Shown here one piece after another: positions 55,864-64,000 of a DNA stretch of 64,000 nucleotides. The stretch spans positions 1-64,000 of the forward strand of contig NZ_JAQSDN010000062.1 in the NCBI RefSeq assembly GCF_029945925.1, written 5' to 3'. The notes below the pieces were generated by a model. It was not told where the DNA came from. It made no database searches and saw only the letters and a list, made by a program, of their open reading frames with translations. The position numbers and the translations under genes were made by a program. This DNA is from Polaromonas sp. (GTDB lineage Bacteria; Pseudomonadota; Gammaproteobacteria; Burkholderiales; Burkholderiaceae_C). Numbering within the stretch: the first letter of the stretch is position 1; each line of letters begins with the position of its first letter.

Positions 55864-56538
55864 ATGGCACGTACACCGAAATTCAATGTTAATTTTTCCG
55901 CGCTTCAGGACGGTCTGAAGGCGCAATTTGTCGGACTCAACCCGAATGACCCTTCCTCCTGGCCGGCGTTTCCTCGTTTTCTCCTGTATGTGTTTGTGAC
56001 CGTCGCCGTAGTGGTTGCGCTGTGGTTTGTATGGCTCAGCGATTCTGACGAGGAACTCAAGGCAGAACAGGCCAAGGAAGTGCAGCTGAGGGAAGATTTC
56101 AGGAAGAAGCTGGCGCAAGCGGTCAACCTGGAAGCCCTGAAAAAGCAGCGTGAGCAGGTCCAGCAGTACGTGACCCAATTGGAGAAACAACTACCCAGCA
56201 AGGCCGAAATGGATGCTTTGCTATCAGACATCAACCAGGCCGGATTGGGCCGAAGTCTGCAGTTTGAGCTGTTTCGGCCCGGACAGGTCAGCGTCAAGGA
56301 GTATTACGCGGAGCTGCCGATTGCGATCAAGGTGTCTGGGCGTTATCACGATATCGGGGCTTTTGCAGCCGATATTGCCAATCTGTCGCGCATTGTGACA
56401 CTCAACAACATGACGATTGCTCCGGTCAAGGACGGAATGATGAGCATGGACACGACCGCCAAGACATTCCGCTACCTCGATCCTGAAGAAGTTGCCTTGC
56501 AGCGTAAAGCGGCGCCCGCGAAAGGCCCCAAAAAATGA
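55864..56538 (+). CDS. pilO: Type IV pilus inner-membrane protein PilO
   Basis: A 224-residue partner of PilN: an N-terminal membrane segment (FLLYVFVTVAVVVALWFVWL), a coiled coil (about residues 60-110) and a periplasmic ferredoxin-like domain. PilN-PilO heterodimers hold the alignment complex. MARTPKFN at 55864 is the start. Four-base overlap with pilP (ATGA). Confidence 0.93.
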   Translation: MARTPKFNVNFSALQDGLKAQFVGLNPNDPSSWPAFPRFLLYVFVTVAVVVALWFVWLSDSDEELKAEQAKEVQLREDFRKKLAQAVNLEALKKQREQVQQYVTQLEKQLPSKAEMDALLSDINQAGLGRSLQFELFRPGQVSVKEYYAELPIAIKVSGRYHDIGAFAADIANLSRIVTLNNMTIAPVKDGMMSMDTTAKTFRYLDPEEVALQRKAAPAKGPKK

Positions 56539-57095
56539 AGCGGACAGCTATCCAAAAGACGTTCATGCTGGTGTCCATAGCCGTGGTCGGCCTGAGTCTG
56601 ACGGCCTGCAGTTCTTCCGAGCAAGAGGAATTACAGCAGTGGATGGCCGAGCAACGCAATCTGACAAAGCCCAGGATCGAACCCTTGCCTGAGCCCACCA
56701 GGTTTTCGCCGCAGGCTTATACCCAGGAGGGCGCTGTCGAGCCGTTCAGCCCCCAGAAATTGACCCAGGCGCTGAACCGCGACTCCAATCGGGCGACTGC
56801 CAATGCAGCCCTGATTGCGCCTGAGTTGAGCCGTCGCAAGGAGCCGCTGGAAGCGATGCCGCTCGATGCGGTCGCAATGGTGGGCAGCCTGACAAAGCAG
56901 GGGCAGCCGGTGGCGCTGGTGCGGGTGGACAACCTGCTTTACCAGGTGCGCGTTGGCAACTACCTGGGCCAGAACTACGGGCGCATAACGAAAATTTCTG
57001 AGACTGAGGTCGCCCTGCGGGAAATTGTGCAGGACGCTGCAGGCGAATGGTTAGAGCGGACAGCGACTTTACAGCTTCAAGAGGGGTCAAAATGA
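56535..57095 (+). CDS. pilP: Type IV pilus lipoprotein PilP
   Basis: A 186-residue inner-membrane lipoprotein that connects PilNO with the secretin. The lipobox is LTACSSSEQEEL (Cys about residue 24). The C-terminal beta domain carries VALVRVDNLLYQVRVGNYLGQ and YGRITKISETEVALREIV. It overlaps pilQ by four bases (ATGA). Confidence 0.93.
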   Translation: MKRTAIQKTFMLVSIAVVGLSLTACSSSEQEELQQWMAEQRNLTKPRIEPLPEPTRFSPQAYTQEGAVEPFSPQKLTQALNRDSNRATANAALIAPELSRRKEPLEAMPLDAVAMVGSLTKQGQPVALVRVDNLLYQVRVGNYLGQNYGRITKISETEVALREIVQDAAGEWLERTATLQLQEGSK

Positions 57096-59239
57096 ACAAG
57101 AATGCATGGACGATGCAGGCAGTCTCGGCACGGGGTGCATGGTCGCGGATATCGGCTGGCCTGGCCATCGGTACGGCATGGGTGACGCTCGCGTTGGCAG
57201 CGCAAGCATGGGCCCAGGCGCCCAATGCGATCGAGGCAGTGTCGGGTTCCGTCCAGGGAGGCTCCGAAGTCATTCGTATCGACCTGAAAGAAGCGTTGAC
57301 CGCAGTTCCCACTGGCTTCACGATCCAGACGCCCGCGCGGATTGCGCTCGATTTCCCCGGTGTCAGCAATTCCATGGGCCGCTCGGCTCTTGAACTGAAT
57401 CTGGGCAATCTGCGTTCTGCCAACGTGGTCCAGGCGGGTGAAAGAACGCGCGTTGTCCTCAATCTCAAGGCTTCGACGGCCTACACGGCGCAGATTCAGG
57501 GGAAATCCCTGCTGATCACGCTGGACCCGGTGGCCGTTGCCACGCCCTCACCCGTCGTTGCACCTGTGTTTGCCGAAAATCGCAACCGAGACACCTTGCC
57601 GCTGAAAGACATCGATTTCCGGCGGGGGACGGACGCTTCGGGCCGGATTGTGGTCGATCTTGCCAATAACCAGGTGGGCGTCGACATCCGACAGCAGGGG
57701 CAGACCCTGGTGGTGGAATTCCTGAAAACCGCCTTGCCCGAAGGCTTGCGTCGCCGGCTGGACGTGTCCGACTTCGGCACGCCGGTTCAAAGCGTGACCA
57801 CTTCCCAGCTGGGTGACAAGGTCCGCATGGTTGTTGAACCCAAAGGTTCGTGGGAACACAGCGCTTATCAGAGCGACAACCAGTTTGTGCTGGAAGTCCG
57901 GCAGCAAAAAGTGGACGAATCCAAGCTGTCGCAGGGGCCCGGCTACACCGGTGAAAAACTGTCCCTGAACTTCCAGAATATCGAGACACGGTCCCTGCTG
58001 CAAGTCATTGCCGACTTCACCAATTTCAATATCGTCACCTCCGACAGTGTGTCGGGGGCCGTGACCCTGCGCCTCAAGGATGTGCCATGGGATCAGGCTC
58101 TGGACATTATTTTGCAGGCCAAAGGCCTGGGGATGCGGAAAACAGGCAATGTGTTGCTGATTGCACCCAAGGACGAACTGGCCGCGAAAGACAAGCTCGA
58201 TCTGGAGTCGCGCAATGCGATCCAGTCCCTGGAGTCGGTACGCACGCAATCTTTCCAGATCAACTATGCGAAAGCAGCGGATATCGGTGCCCAGATCACG
58301 GCGGGCGGCACCGGTCCGACCAGTGCCCGCATCCTGTCCAATCGCGGCAGTGCGATTGCCGAGGCCAGAACGAACCAGCTGTTTGTGACCGACATTCCCT
58401 CCAAGCTGGAACAAGTGCAGAGCTTCATTGCGAAAATAGATATTCCCGTGCGGCAGGTCCTGATTGAGGCGCGCATTGTGGAAGCCTCGGATACATTTGG
58501 GAAATCATTGGGTGTTCGACTAGGTGGGCGGCCGTTTTCGCTCAACGGCGCAAGTAATGCGTCGTTCGGCCCGACTTACATCAATCCAGGTACCACACCC
58601 GGAGCTCCGGTTCAGGGCGTGAACTACGGAACTACTACAGGCGACTTTCTAAACCTTCCCGGGGTCGGCCAAAACGGATTCAGTGCTGCTACCTTTGCAG
58701 TTTCACTCTTTTCGTCGGGCGCCACTCGGTTGCTCAATCTTGAAATTTCAGCCATGGAAGCCGATGGCAAAGGCAAGATTGTGTCGAGCCCGCGCATCGT
58801 GACGGCCGACCAGGTCAAGGCCCTGATCGAGCAAGGTACCGAGTTGCCTTACCAGCAAGCGACCTCCAGCGGCGCAACCTCCATCGCCTTCCGCAAGGCC
58901 AACCTGAAACTGGAAGTGACCCCGCAAATCACGCCTGAAGGAAACATCATCCTGAATGTTGACGTGAACAAGGACAGTGTGGGCAGGTCGACGACCAACG
59001 GTTTTGCGATCGATACCAAACACATACAGACCCAGGTGCTGGTTGAAAACGGCGGCACGGTGGTAATTGGCGGTATTTTTGAGCAGAACGAGCGTGAGGA
59101 CGTAACCAAGGTTCCCTTGCTGGGCGATCTGCCTGGGGTGGGCAACCTGTTTAAGACCAAGACGCGGACGGCCAACAAGTCCGAGTTGCTGGTCTTTATC
59201 TCGCCCAAAATGATTTCCAACGGCGCGGCCCTGCGCTGA
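57092..59239 (+). CDS. pilQ: Type IV pilus secretin PilQ
   Basis: The outer-membrane secretin through which the pilus exits, 715 residues. After a signal peptide (ending near QAWAQ) come two AMIN domains, the STN/N1 parts (LSLNFQNIETRSLLQVIADF) and the secretin domain, which ends GGIFEQNEREDVTKVPLLGD and KSELLVFISPKM. MNKNAW at 57092 is the start. The last gene of the operon; a 178-base gap separates it from aroK. Confidence 0.95.
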   Translation: MNKNAWTMQAVSARGAWSRISAGLAIGTAWVTLALAAQAWAQAPNAIEAVSGSVQGGSEVIRIDLKEALTAVPTGFTIQTPARIALDFPGVSNSMGRSALELNLGNLRSANVVQAGERTRVVLNLKASTAYTAQIQGKSLLITLDPVAVATPSPVVAPVFAENRNRDTLPLKDIDFRRGTDASGRIVVDLANNQVGVDIRQQGQTLVVEFLKTALPEGLRRRLDVSDFGTPVQSVTTSQLGDKVRMVVEPKGSWEHSAYQSDNQFVLEVRQQKVDESKLSQGPGYTGEKLSLNFQNIETRSLLQVIADFTNFNIVTSDSVSGAVTLRLKDVPWDQALDIILQAKGLGMRKTGNVLLIAPKDELAAKDKLDLESRNAIQSLESVRTQSFQINYAKAADIGAQITAGGTGPTSARILSNRGSAIAEARTNQLFVTDIPSKLEQVQSFIAKIDIPVRQVLIEARIVEASDTFGKSLGVRLGGRPFSLNGASNASFGPTYINPGTTPGAPVQGVNYGTTTGDFLNLPGVGQNGFSAATFAVSLFSSGATRLLNLEISAMEADGKGKIVSSPRIVTADQVKALIEQGTELPYQQATSSGATSIAFRKANLKLEVTPQITPEGNIILNVDVNKDSVGRSTTNGFAIDTKHIQTQVLVENGGTVVIGGIFEQNEREDVTKVPLLGDLPGVGNLFKTKTRTANKSELLVFISPKMISNGAALR

Positions 59240-59417
59240 GCGTTGGCTGCGCGACGCGAAGCTGGAATGGCCTTCCGGCTCGTCTTGCGGGCTGGCGGTT
59301 CTCCGAGGGCTACGGTGTCTGCGAGCCCTGTTCAGGCCCTGTCCGCGGCAGAGATGTTCAACAACACCTTCTTTCTTATTTGTTTGTTGCCGTGATTCAC
59401 TCTGACAGGAGAAGCTG

Positions 59418-59960
59418 ATGAGCGGGCCTGCTCATGTAGCACTGGTCGGTCTTCCCGGATCCGGCAAGTCGACCATCGGACGTCAACTGGCCCGACGTCT
59501 CGGCCGACCATTCATCGACACCGACCATGTCATCGAGCAGCGCGTCGGTTTGTCCATTCGCGAGTTTTTTGAGCGGGAGGGCGAGGAGTCCTTTCGTGAC
59601 CTTGAACAAAGCGTGATCGACGAATTGACGTTGGGGGAGCCCTGCGTGTTATCGACGGGTGGCGGGGCGGTGTTGCGGCCGGCCAATCGCCAGCATTTGA
59701 AGCAGCGTACTCAGGCGATTTACCTGCACTCGGCGCCCGAAGAGGTTTTTCGCCGGCTGCGGCACGACCGGAATCGGCCACTGTTGCAGGTGCCTGACCC
59801 GCTGGCGCGCTTGCGCGAGCTGTATACGCTGCGTGACCCGCTGTACCGCGAAAGCGCCCGATTTGTGGTGGAAACGGGGCGGCCTTCGGTGGCGACGCTG
59901 GTCAACATGGTGGTGACCCAGCTTGAACTGGCGGGTGTTCTTCCCGCGTCTGACGCCTGA
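59418..59960 (+). CDS. aroK: Shikimate kinase
   Basis: Phosphorylates shikimate in the aromatic amino acid pathway; 180 residues. The P-loop is GLPGSGKSTIG (about 12-22), the substrate Asp in DTDHVIEQ and the glycines in STGGGAVL. ATG at 59418 is preceded by AGGAGAAGCTG. The order pilQ-aroK-aroB is usual in betaproteobacteria. Confidence 0.95.
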   Translation: MSGPAHVALVGLPGSGKSTIGRQLARRLGRPFIDTDHVIEQRVGLSIREFFEREGEESFRDLEQSVIDELTLGEPCVLSTGGGAVLRPANRQHLKQRTQAIYLHSAPEEVFRRLRHDRNRPLLQVPDPLARLRELYTLRDPLYRESARFVVETGRPSVATLVNMVVTQLELAGVLPASDA

Positions 59961-60071
59961 CACGCGATCTGCTGAAGACGCCAGCCCGATTCAATGCGCT
60001 AAGGCGGCGGAAGCGCCGTGATGCGGGCCACAGAGCGCCGTACGGGCCGGCAGAGCCTCTACACTTGTGTC

Positions 60072-61187
60072 ATGGCTTCAAATTCTCCCCCGGCGACGCA
60101 GCAGGTTTTCATTGACCTGGGCGAGCGCAGCTACCCCATCACCATTGGTGCCGGCCTGCTGGGTGACCCCGGCGCTTACCTGAATCTGCCGGCCGCAAGC
60201 ACCGCGCTGATTGTGTCGAATGACACGGTGGCCCCTCTTTATGCCCGCTCCTTGCAGCTGGCACTGCAGGTGCATTATAAAAAAGTGCTGCAAGTGATTC
60301 TGCCCGATGGTGAGGCTCACAAGGACTGGCCCACCCTGCAACTGATTTTCGATGCCCTGCTGGCCAACGGCTGTGACCGCAAGACCGTGCTTTTTGCCCT
60401 GGGCGGCGGCGTGGTGGGCGACATGACGGGATTTGCGGCAGCTTGCTACATGCGCGGTGTGCCGTTTGTGCAGGTACCCACCACCTTGCTGGCGCAAGTG
60501 GATTCTTCGGTTGGTGGGAAAACGGCCATCAATCACCCGCTGGGAAAAAACATGGTGGGCGCGTTTTACCAGCCGGAGCGCGTGATCTGCGACCTGGACG
60601 TGCTCCAGACCTTGCCCCCGCGCGAGTTGAGCGCCGGACTTGCGGAGATCATCAAGTACGGGCCGATTGCCGACATGGCTTTTCTTGACTGGATCGAGGT
60701 AAACATCGGGGCCCTGCTCGCGCGTGAACCGGCGGCGCTGGCACACGCCGTCCGGCGCAGCTGCGAGATCAAGGCCGCGGTGGTGGGGCAGGATGAACGT
60801 GAGGCCGGGCTGCGCGCCATCCTGAATTTCGGACACACCTTCGGACATGCGATCGAGTCGGGGCTGGGTTACGGCCAATGGCTGCATGGCGAAGGTGTGG
60901 GCTGCGGCATGGTGATGGCTGCCCGGCTCTCGCAAAGGCTGGGTCTCGTCGACGTGGCGTTTGTTGATCGCCTGCGTGTGCTTGTCCAACGCGCCGGGCT
61001 GCCGGTGGTCGGCCCCAGGCTGTCTGCCACCGACAACGCGGGGCGCTATCTGGAACTGATGCGTGTGGATAAAAAGGCGGAAGCTGGTGAAATCAGATTT
61101 GTCGTGATCAACGGCCCCGGCCACGCCACTGTGCGCAGTGCGCCGGATGCACTGGTGCGCGAGGTGATCGACGCATGCTGCGAATGA
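60072..61187 (+). CDS. aroB: 3-dehydroquinate synthase
   Basis: An NAD-dependent enzyme that cyclises DAHP to 3-dehydroquinate; 371 residues. Family motifs are [33 protein letters not shown], and the zinc ligands in [13 protein letters not shown] and [18 protein letters not shown] at 60072 is chosen, as upstream codons show no conservation. A copy of the AGCT repeat follows 16 bases after the stop. Confidence 0.95.
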   Translation: MASNSPPATQQVFIDLGERSYPITIGAGLLGDPGAYLNLPAASTALIVSNDTVAPLYARSLQLALQVHYKKVLQVILPDGEAHKDWPTLQLIFDALLANGCDRKTVLFALGGGVVGDMTGFAAACYMRGVPFVQVPTTLLAQVDSSVGGKTAINHPLGKNMVGAFYQPERVICDLDVLQTLPPRELSAGLAEIIKYGPIADMAFLDWIEVNIGALLAREPAALAHAVRRSCEIKAAVVGQDEREAGLRAILNFGHTFGHAIESGLGYGQWLHGEGVGCGMVMAARLSQRLGLVDVAFVDRLRVLVQRAGLPVVGPRLSATDNAGRYLELMRVDKKAEAGEIRFVVINGPGHATVRSAPDALVREVIDACCE

Positions 61188-61202
61188 ATGCTTCACCGAT
61201 TG

Positions 61203-61255
61203 ATTGCTATCAAAATAATAGCTATCTGCGCACGTATTAAAAGGGCTGAAGCCCG
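61203..61255 (+). repeat. AGCT-type dispersed repeat, canonical copy
   Basis: ATTGCTATCAAAATAATAGC, TATCTGCGCACGTATTAAAA, GGGCTGAAGCCC. This is the clearest copy and defines the order of elements used to find the others. It lies between aroB and dgt. Confidence 0.85.
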
Positions 61256-61271
61256 ATTGGATGCTTGATTC

Positions 61272-62486
61272 ATGACTGCACTGGCTCCCTATGCCTGCGA
61301 TCCGGCCCAGTCGCGTGGCCGTCGCTACCCCGAGCCCGCTGCGCCGACCCGTTCGGCCTTCCAGCGCGACCGCGACCGGATTGTGCATTCCACAGCATTT
61401 CGCCGCCTGGTCTACAAGACCCAGGTATTTTTGAACCATGAAGGCGATTTGTTCCGTACCCGCCTGACCCATTCGCTCGAAGTCGCGCAGCTTGGCCGTT
61501 CCATCGCCCGCACGCTGCAATTGAACGAAGACCTGGTCGAAGCCATCGCGCTGGCTCATGATCTCGGCCACACGCCGTTTGGCCACGCCGGTCAGGATGC
61601 GCTCAATATCTGCCTGAAAAGACACAACCCGGACAGCGCCGGCTTCGAACACAACCTGCAAAGCCTGCGTGTGGTGGACACGCTCGAGGAACGTTACCCG
61701 GATTACGACGGGCTGAACCTTTCCTTTGAAACCCGGGAAGGCATTCTCAAGCATTGCTCCCGCCGCAACGCCCGGCGGATGGAAGGGCGCGAACCCGGCG
61801 GCGTGGCGCAGCGCTTCCTGGAATCCTCCGGCGACGGCCCGCACGCGCAGCAGCCCAGCCTTGAGGCCCAGCTTGCCAATCTCGCCGATGAGATCGCCTA
61901 CAACGCCCATGACATTGACGATGGCGTGCGCTCCGGTCTGCTCAGCCTGGAGCAGCTCATGGAGGTCGACTTGTTTGAGGCGTACCACCGGGAAACGCTC
62001 GCCAGGTACCCAGGTTTGCTGGGACGGCGATTGTTGTTTGAAACCATACGCCGCATGCTCAGTGCCCAGGTTTACGACGTGATGGACGCCACGGGCGCCG
62101 CCTTGCGGGCTGCGATGCCGGCCGATGTGCAGGCTGTGCGCCAGCATCCGCCGCTGGTCTGCTTCAGTGATGAAATGGCCATGAAGTCCTCGTCCCTCAA
62201 GCGTTTCCTGCTGCAAAATTTATACCGCCATCCGCAGGTGGTCGAGACCACACAGACGGCCCAGCAGGTGGTGCGCGACCTGTTTGCCGCTTACATGGCC
62301 GATCCGGCGCAGATGCCGCAGGCGCACAGCGACAGGTTCGACCAACTGGGCAGCAGGCCGTCCGGCAGTGCAAGACACCAGGCCAGGCCCGAGCGCGTGG
62401 TGGCCGACTACATCGCCGGCATGACAGACCGGTTTGCCGCCAAGGAACACGAGCGCCTGAACGGACGCGTGGTGTTTCCTGTTTGA
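61272..62486 (+). CDS. dgt: dGTPase-like HD domain protein
   Basis: A 404-residue triphosphohydrolase of the Dgt-like type, which removes triphosphate from dNTPs. The HD motif is RLTHSLEVAQLG and AIALAHDLGHTPFGHAGQ, with later ligand NLADEIAYNAHDIDDG. The N-terminal PAAPTRSAFQRDRDRIVHS and FRRLVYKTQVF are family landmarks. Its stop overlaps the start of the MFS gene (TTGA). Confidence 0.92.
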   Translation: MTALAPYACDPAQSRGRRYPEPAAPTRSAFQRDRDRIVHSTAFRRLVYKTQVFLNHEGDLFRTRLTHSLEVAQLGRSIARTLQLNEDLVEAIALAHDLGHTPFGHAGQDALNICLKRHNPDSAGFEHNLQSLRVVDTLEERYPDYDGLNLSFETREGILKHCSRRNARRMEGREPGGVAQRFLESSGDGPHAQQPSLEAQLANLADEIAYNAHDIDDGVRSGLLSLEQLMEVDLFEAYHRETLARYPGLLGRRLLFETIRRMLSAQVYDVMDATGAALRAAMPADVQAVRQHPPLVCFSDEMAMKSSSLKRFLLQNLYRHPQVVETTQTAQQVVRDLFAAYMADPAQMPQAHSDRFDQLGSRPSGSARHQARPERVVADYIAGMTDRFAAKEHERLNGRVVFPV

Positions 62487-63700
62487 GGACCGTTCATCCC
62501 GCGAGCCTGGTGATCGCCGCCGGCGTGGTGGCGGCGCTGCATGTGGGCAAGCTGCCGCCAGCGTTGCCGGCGCTGCAGCAGGTGCTGGGTGTGTCCCTGG
62601 TACAGGCGGGTTTTCTACTGGCGCTGTTTCAGCTCGCCGGGATGACGCTGGGTCTGCCGGCCGGGTTGCTGATTCAGCGCTACGGTCCGCGGCGCAGCAT
62701 GCTCGCCGGCTTGCTGGTGCTCGGCCTGGCCAGCGCCCTGGGCGGTGCAGCGCAGGGTACGGCCTGGCTGCTTGCAAGCCGCGTCTTTGAAGGACTGGGG
62801 TTTTTATGTGTGGTTTTGCCCGCGCCGGGGCTGCTGCGTGCACTGGTGCCCGCCGGGTGTTTGAGCCGCGCGCTGGGTGCATGGGGGGCCTACATGCCGC
62901 TGGGCGCAGCACTGGCCATGCTCGTGGGGCCGTGGGTGATGGCGCAGGCCGATGTCGACTGGGGATGGCGAATTTTGTGGTGGCTCCTGTCCGCCTTGTC
63001 CGTTTTGCTCGCCATCGTGTTGTATCGCAGCGTCCCTGCGGACCAGCCTCTGGGAGAGAAGCCATCGCGAACCCCATCCCCTGCGGCGGCGCTTTTTTCC
63101 GGTAGCCGTGGCCTTCTAAGCCTGACGCTGCGTTCACGCGGGGTCTGGCTGGTGGCTCTGTGCTTTTCAATGTATTCAGGGCAGTGGCTGGCTGTAGTCG
63201 GATTTTTGCCGTCGATTTATGCTCAGGCCGGATTGCCCCCCGGCGTCGCCGCCTGGCTCACCGCACTGGCGGCGGCCGTCAACATCATCGGCAACCTCGC
63301 GGCTGGCCGCTTGCTGCACCTGCGTGTCCCTCCGCTGGCCTTGCTTGTTGCAGGGTTTGCCGCCATGGGCGGGGGTGCCTTGCTGGCCTTTGGGGTGGAT
63401 GCCAGCCCCTGGGTACGGTATCTGGCGGTGCTGGCTTTCTCAATGCTGGGGGGTCTGATCCCGGGGACGCTGTTCAGCCTCGCGGTTCGTCTGGCACCGA
63501 GCATGGCCACTGTGCCCACCACAGTGGGCTGGATGCAGCAATGGTCGGCCTTTGGCCAGTTCTGTGGACCGCCGCTGGTGGCGTGGGTGGCTGGTCTGGC
63601 GGGACACTGGCAGCTGACCTGGACGGTGACCGGTGCCTGCGCGCTGGCCGGCATGGGGCTGGCCTGGCAGATTCACGGCCTGCTGGAGCGCGCGCCCTAA
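62483..63700 (+). CDS. MFS transporter
   Basis: A 405-residue transporter of the major facilitator superfamily with about 12 hydrophobic segments, resembling the CynX/NimT group. The loop between segments 2 and 3 has GLLIQRYGPRRSMLAG, the MFS signature. The substrate is not readable. The start is TTG at 62483, overlapping the dgt stop; an internal GTG could also serve, so the first residues are uncertain. Confidence 0.8.
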   Translation: MRTVHPASLVIAAGVVAALHVGKLPPALPALQQVLGVSLVQAGFLLALFQLAGMTLGLPAGLLIQRYGPRRSMLAGLLVLGLASALGGAAQGTAWLLASRVFEGLGFLCVVLPAPGLLRALVPAGCLSRALGAWGAYMPLGAALAMLVGPWVMAQADVDWGWRILWWLLSALSVLLAIVLYRSVPADQPLGEKPSRTPSPAAALFSGSRGLLSLTLRSRGVWLVALCFSMYSGQWLAVVGFLPSIYAQAGLPPGVAAWLTALAAAVNIIGNLAAGRLLHLRVPPLALLVAGFAAMGGGALLAFGVDASPWVRYLAVLAFSMLGGLIPGTLFSLAVRLAPSMATVPTTVGWMQQWSAFGQFCGPPLVAWVAGLAGHWQLTWTVTGACALAGMGLAWQIHGLLERAP

Positions 63701-63891
63701 GTTCGTACCGGCATCGACTCCCCGGCCCGCCACTGCGAAGTGGTCATGCCATGCGCCGTGGCTTTGCCGGGTTTACCCATGGCCGGGGACTCGCCCTTGC
63801 ATAGCCTTATGACGTGTTGGCATTCTCCAACCGCCTTTTTCCATTCTGAACGTGGTCCGCTAAGCGAAGCACGCCGAATCGATAAGTGCAT
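63697..63891 (-). CDS. Hypothetical short frame next to the transposase
   Basis: A 64-residue frame with WKKAVGECQHVIRLCKGESP and ending RAGESMPVRT. Its composition is coding-like and its stop overlaps the end of the MFS gene. It may be a fragment of a mobile element, since a transposase gene starts on the other strand just beyond. No ribosome site is obvious. Confidence 0.25.
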   Translation of the reverse strand: MHLSIRRASLSGPRSEWKKAVGECQHVIRLCKGESPAMGKPGKATAHGMTTSQWRAGESMPVRT

Positions 63892-63942
63892 CCAGGCAGG
63901 CGGGTTCCCCTATGATGGCGTTGAACCACAGCGCACATTGTC

Positions 63943-64000
63943 ATGGCCCGCCTTCCCCGTCTGAGCCTTCCCGGCTACCCGCACCACGTCATCCTGCGCG
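63943..64000 (+). CDS. RAYT / IS200-like transposase, 5' part only
   Basis: Only the first 19 codons are in the window: MARLPRLSLPGYPHHVILR. This opening is typical for REP-associated tyrosine transposases (RAYTs; Y1 transposase domain), in which the HH(V/I) near residue 14 begins the first strand. RAYTs act on short palindromic repeats such as those seen in this window. The end and integrity of the gene cannot be judged. Confidence 0.8.
   Translation, partial: MARLPRLSLPGYPHHVILR

Noticed and set aside
60078..62216. A 712-codon open frame on the minus strand
   Set aside because: It runs antisense through aroB and dgt, both clear genes, and has shadow-type composition.

Overview
The window is a 64 kb piece of a high-GC bacterial chromosome that looks like a betaproteobacterium of the Comamonadaceae (Polaromonas/Rhodoferax-like). 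The basis is gene content and order (engB - cytochrome c4 - resB - ccsB - msrPQ - lysA - lptM - cyaY - ponA - pilMNOPQ - aroKB - dgt), a beta-type 16-strand porin, System II cytochrome c maturation, and families of short intergenic repeats of the kind common in that family. This is inference from the sequence alone; no search was run.

Layout. 0.3-4.9 kb: queC, an SbmA/BacA-type ABC exporter, a crotonase-family enzyme and a 5'-nucleotidase. 4.9-9.5 kb: a leftward cluster ilvA - CWC protein - cobT - cobS - cobC - nucleotidase, i.e. the last steps of cobalamin assembly behind threonine deaminase. 9.7-13.7 kb: OsmC protein, coq7, an orphan Phd-type antitoxin, a strongly expressed porin and a DUF3047 lipoprotein. 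13.8-22.4 kb: a complete peptide ABC transporter operon with two paralogous binding proteins and an embedded M20 amidohydrolase. 22.9-28.0 kb: hexR and zwf leftward, tal and pgi rightward, around a candidate HexR operator. 28.1-29.1 kb: a metallo-beta-lactamase-fold protein with a likely Tat signal.

29.2-33.8 kb holds the most distinctive cargo, a phosphite uptake and oxidation locus: ptxA-ptxB-ptxC-ptxD in one tight leftward operon with a divergent LysR regulator (ptxE-like). The enzyme keeps the catalytic residues and the flanking motifs of PtxD, so the cell probably oxidises phosphite to phosphate with NAD. 33.9-38.3 kb: a DUF805 membrane protein, groES-groEL with a textbook CIRCE operator plus overlapping sigma-70/sigma-32 promoter, and metK with a structured leader. 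38.5-42.2 kb: two tandem lipid A acyltransferases, an alpha/beta hydrolase and engB. 42.3-51.4 kb: cytochrome c4, ResB/CcsB haem delivery, the MsrPQ periplasmic methionine sulfoxide repair pair, an oxygen-binding di-iron (ODP-type) protein behind a perfect FNR box, lysA, lptM and cyaY. 51.4-63.7 kb: PBP1A divergent from the type IV pilus operon pilMNOPQ, then aroK, aroB, dgt and an MFS transporter. The window ends inside a RAYT-type (IS200-like) transposase gene.

The second theme is repeats. At least four short repeat families are scattered through the window. One (a core like GCTAnnnAAAATnnTAGCT, then GCGC and GGGCTGGAGCC) occurs about ten times, several copies lying inside genes (pgi, cobS, an ABC transporter linker, a signal peptide) or supplying stop codons (coq7, dppF, a hydrolase). 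A second CCCCC-rich family starts immediately after the stop codons of cobS, dppC and zwf. No tRNA, rRNA, CRISPR array, prophage or intact insertion sequence was seen.
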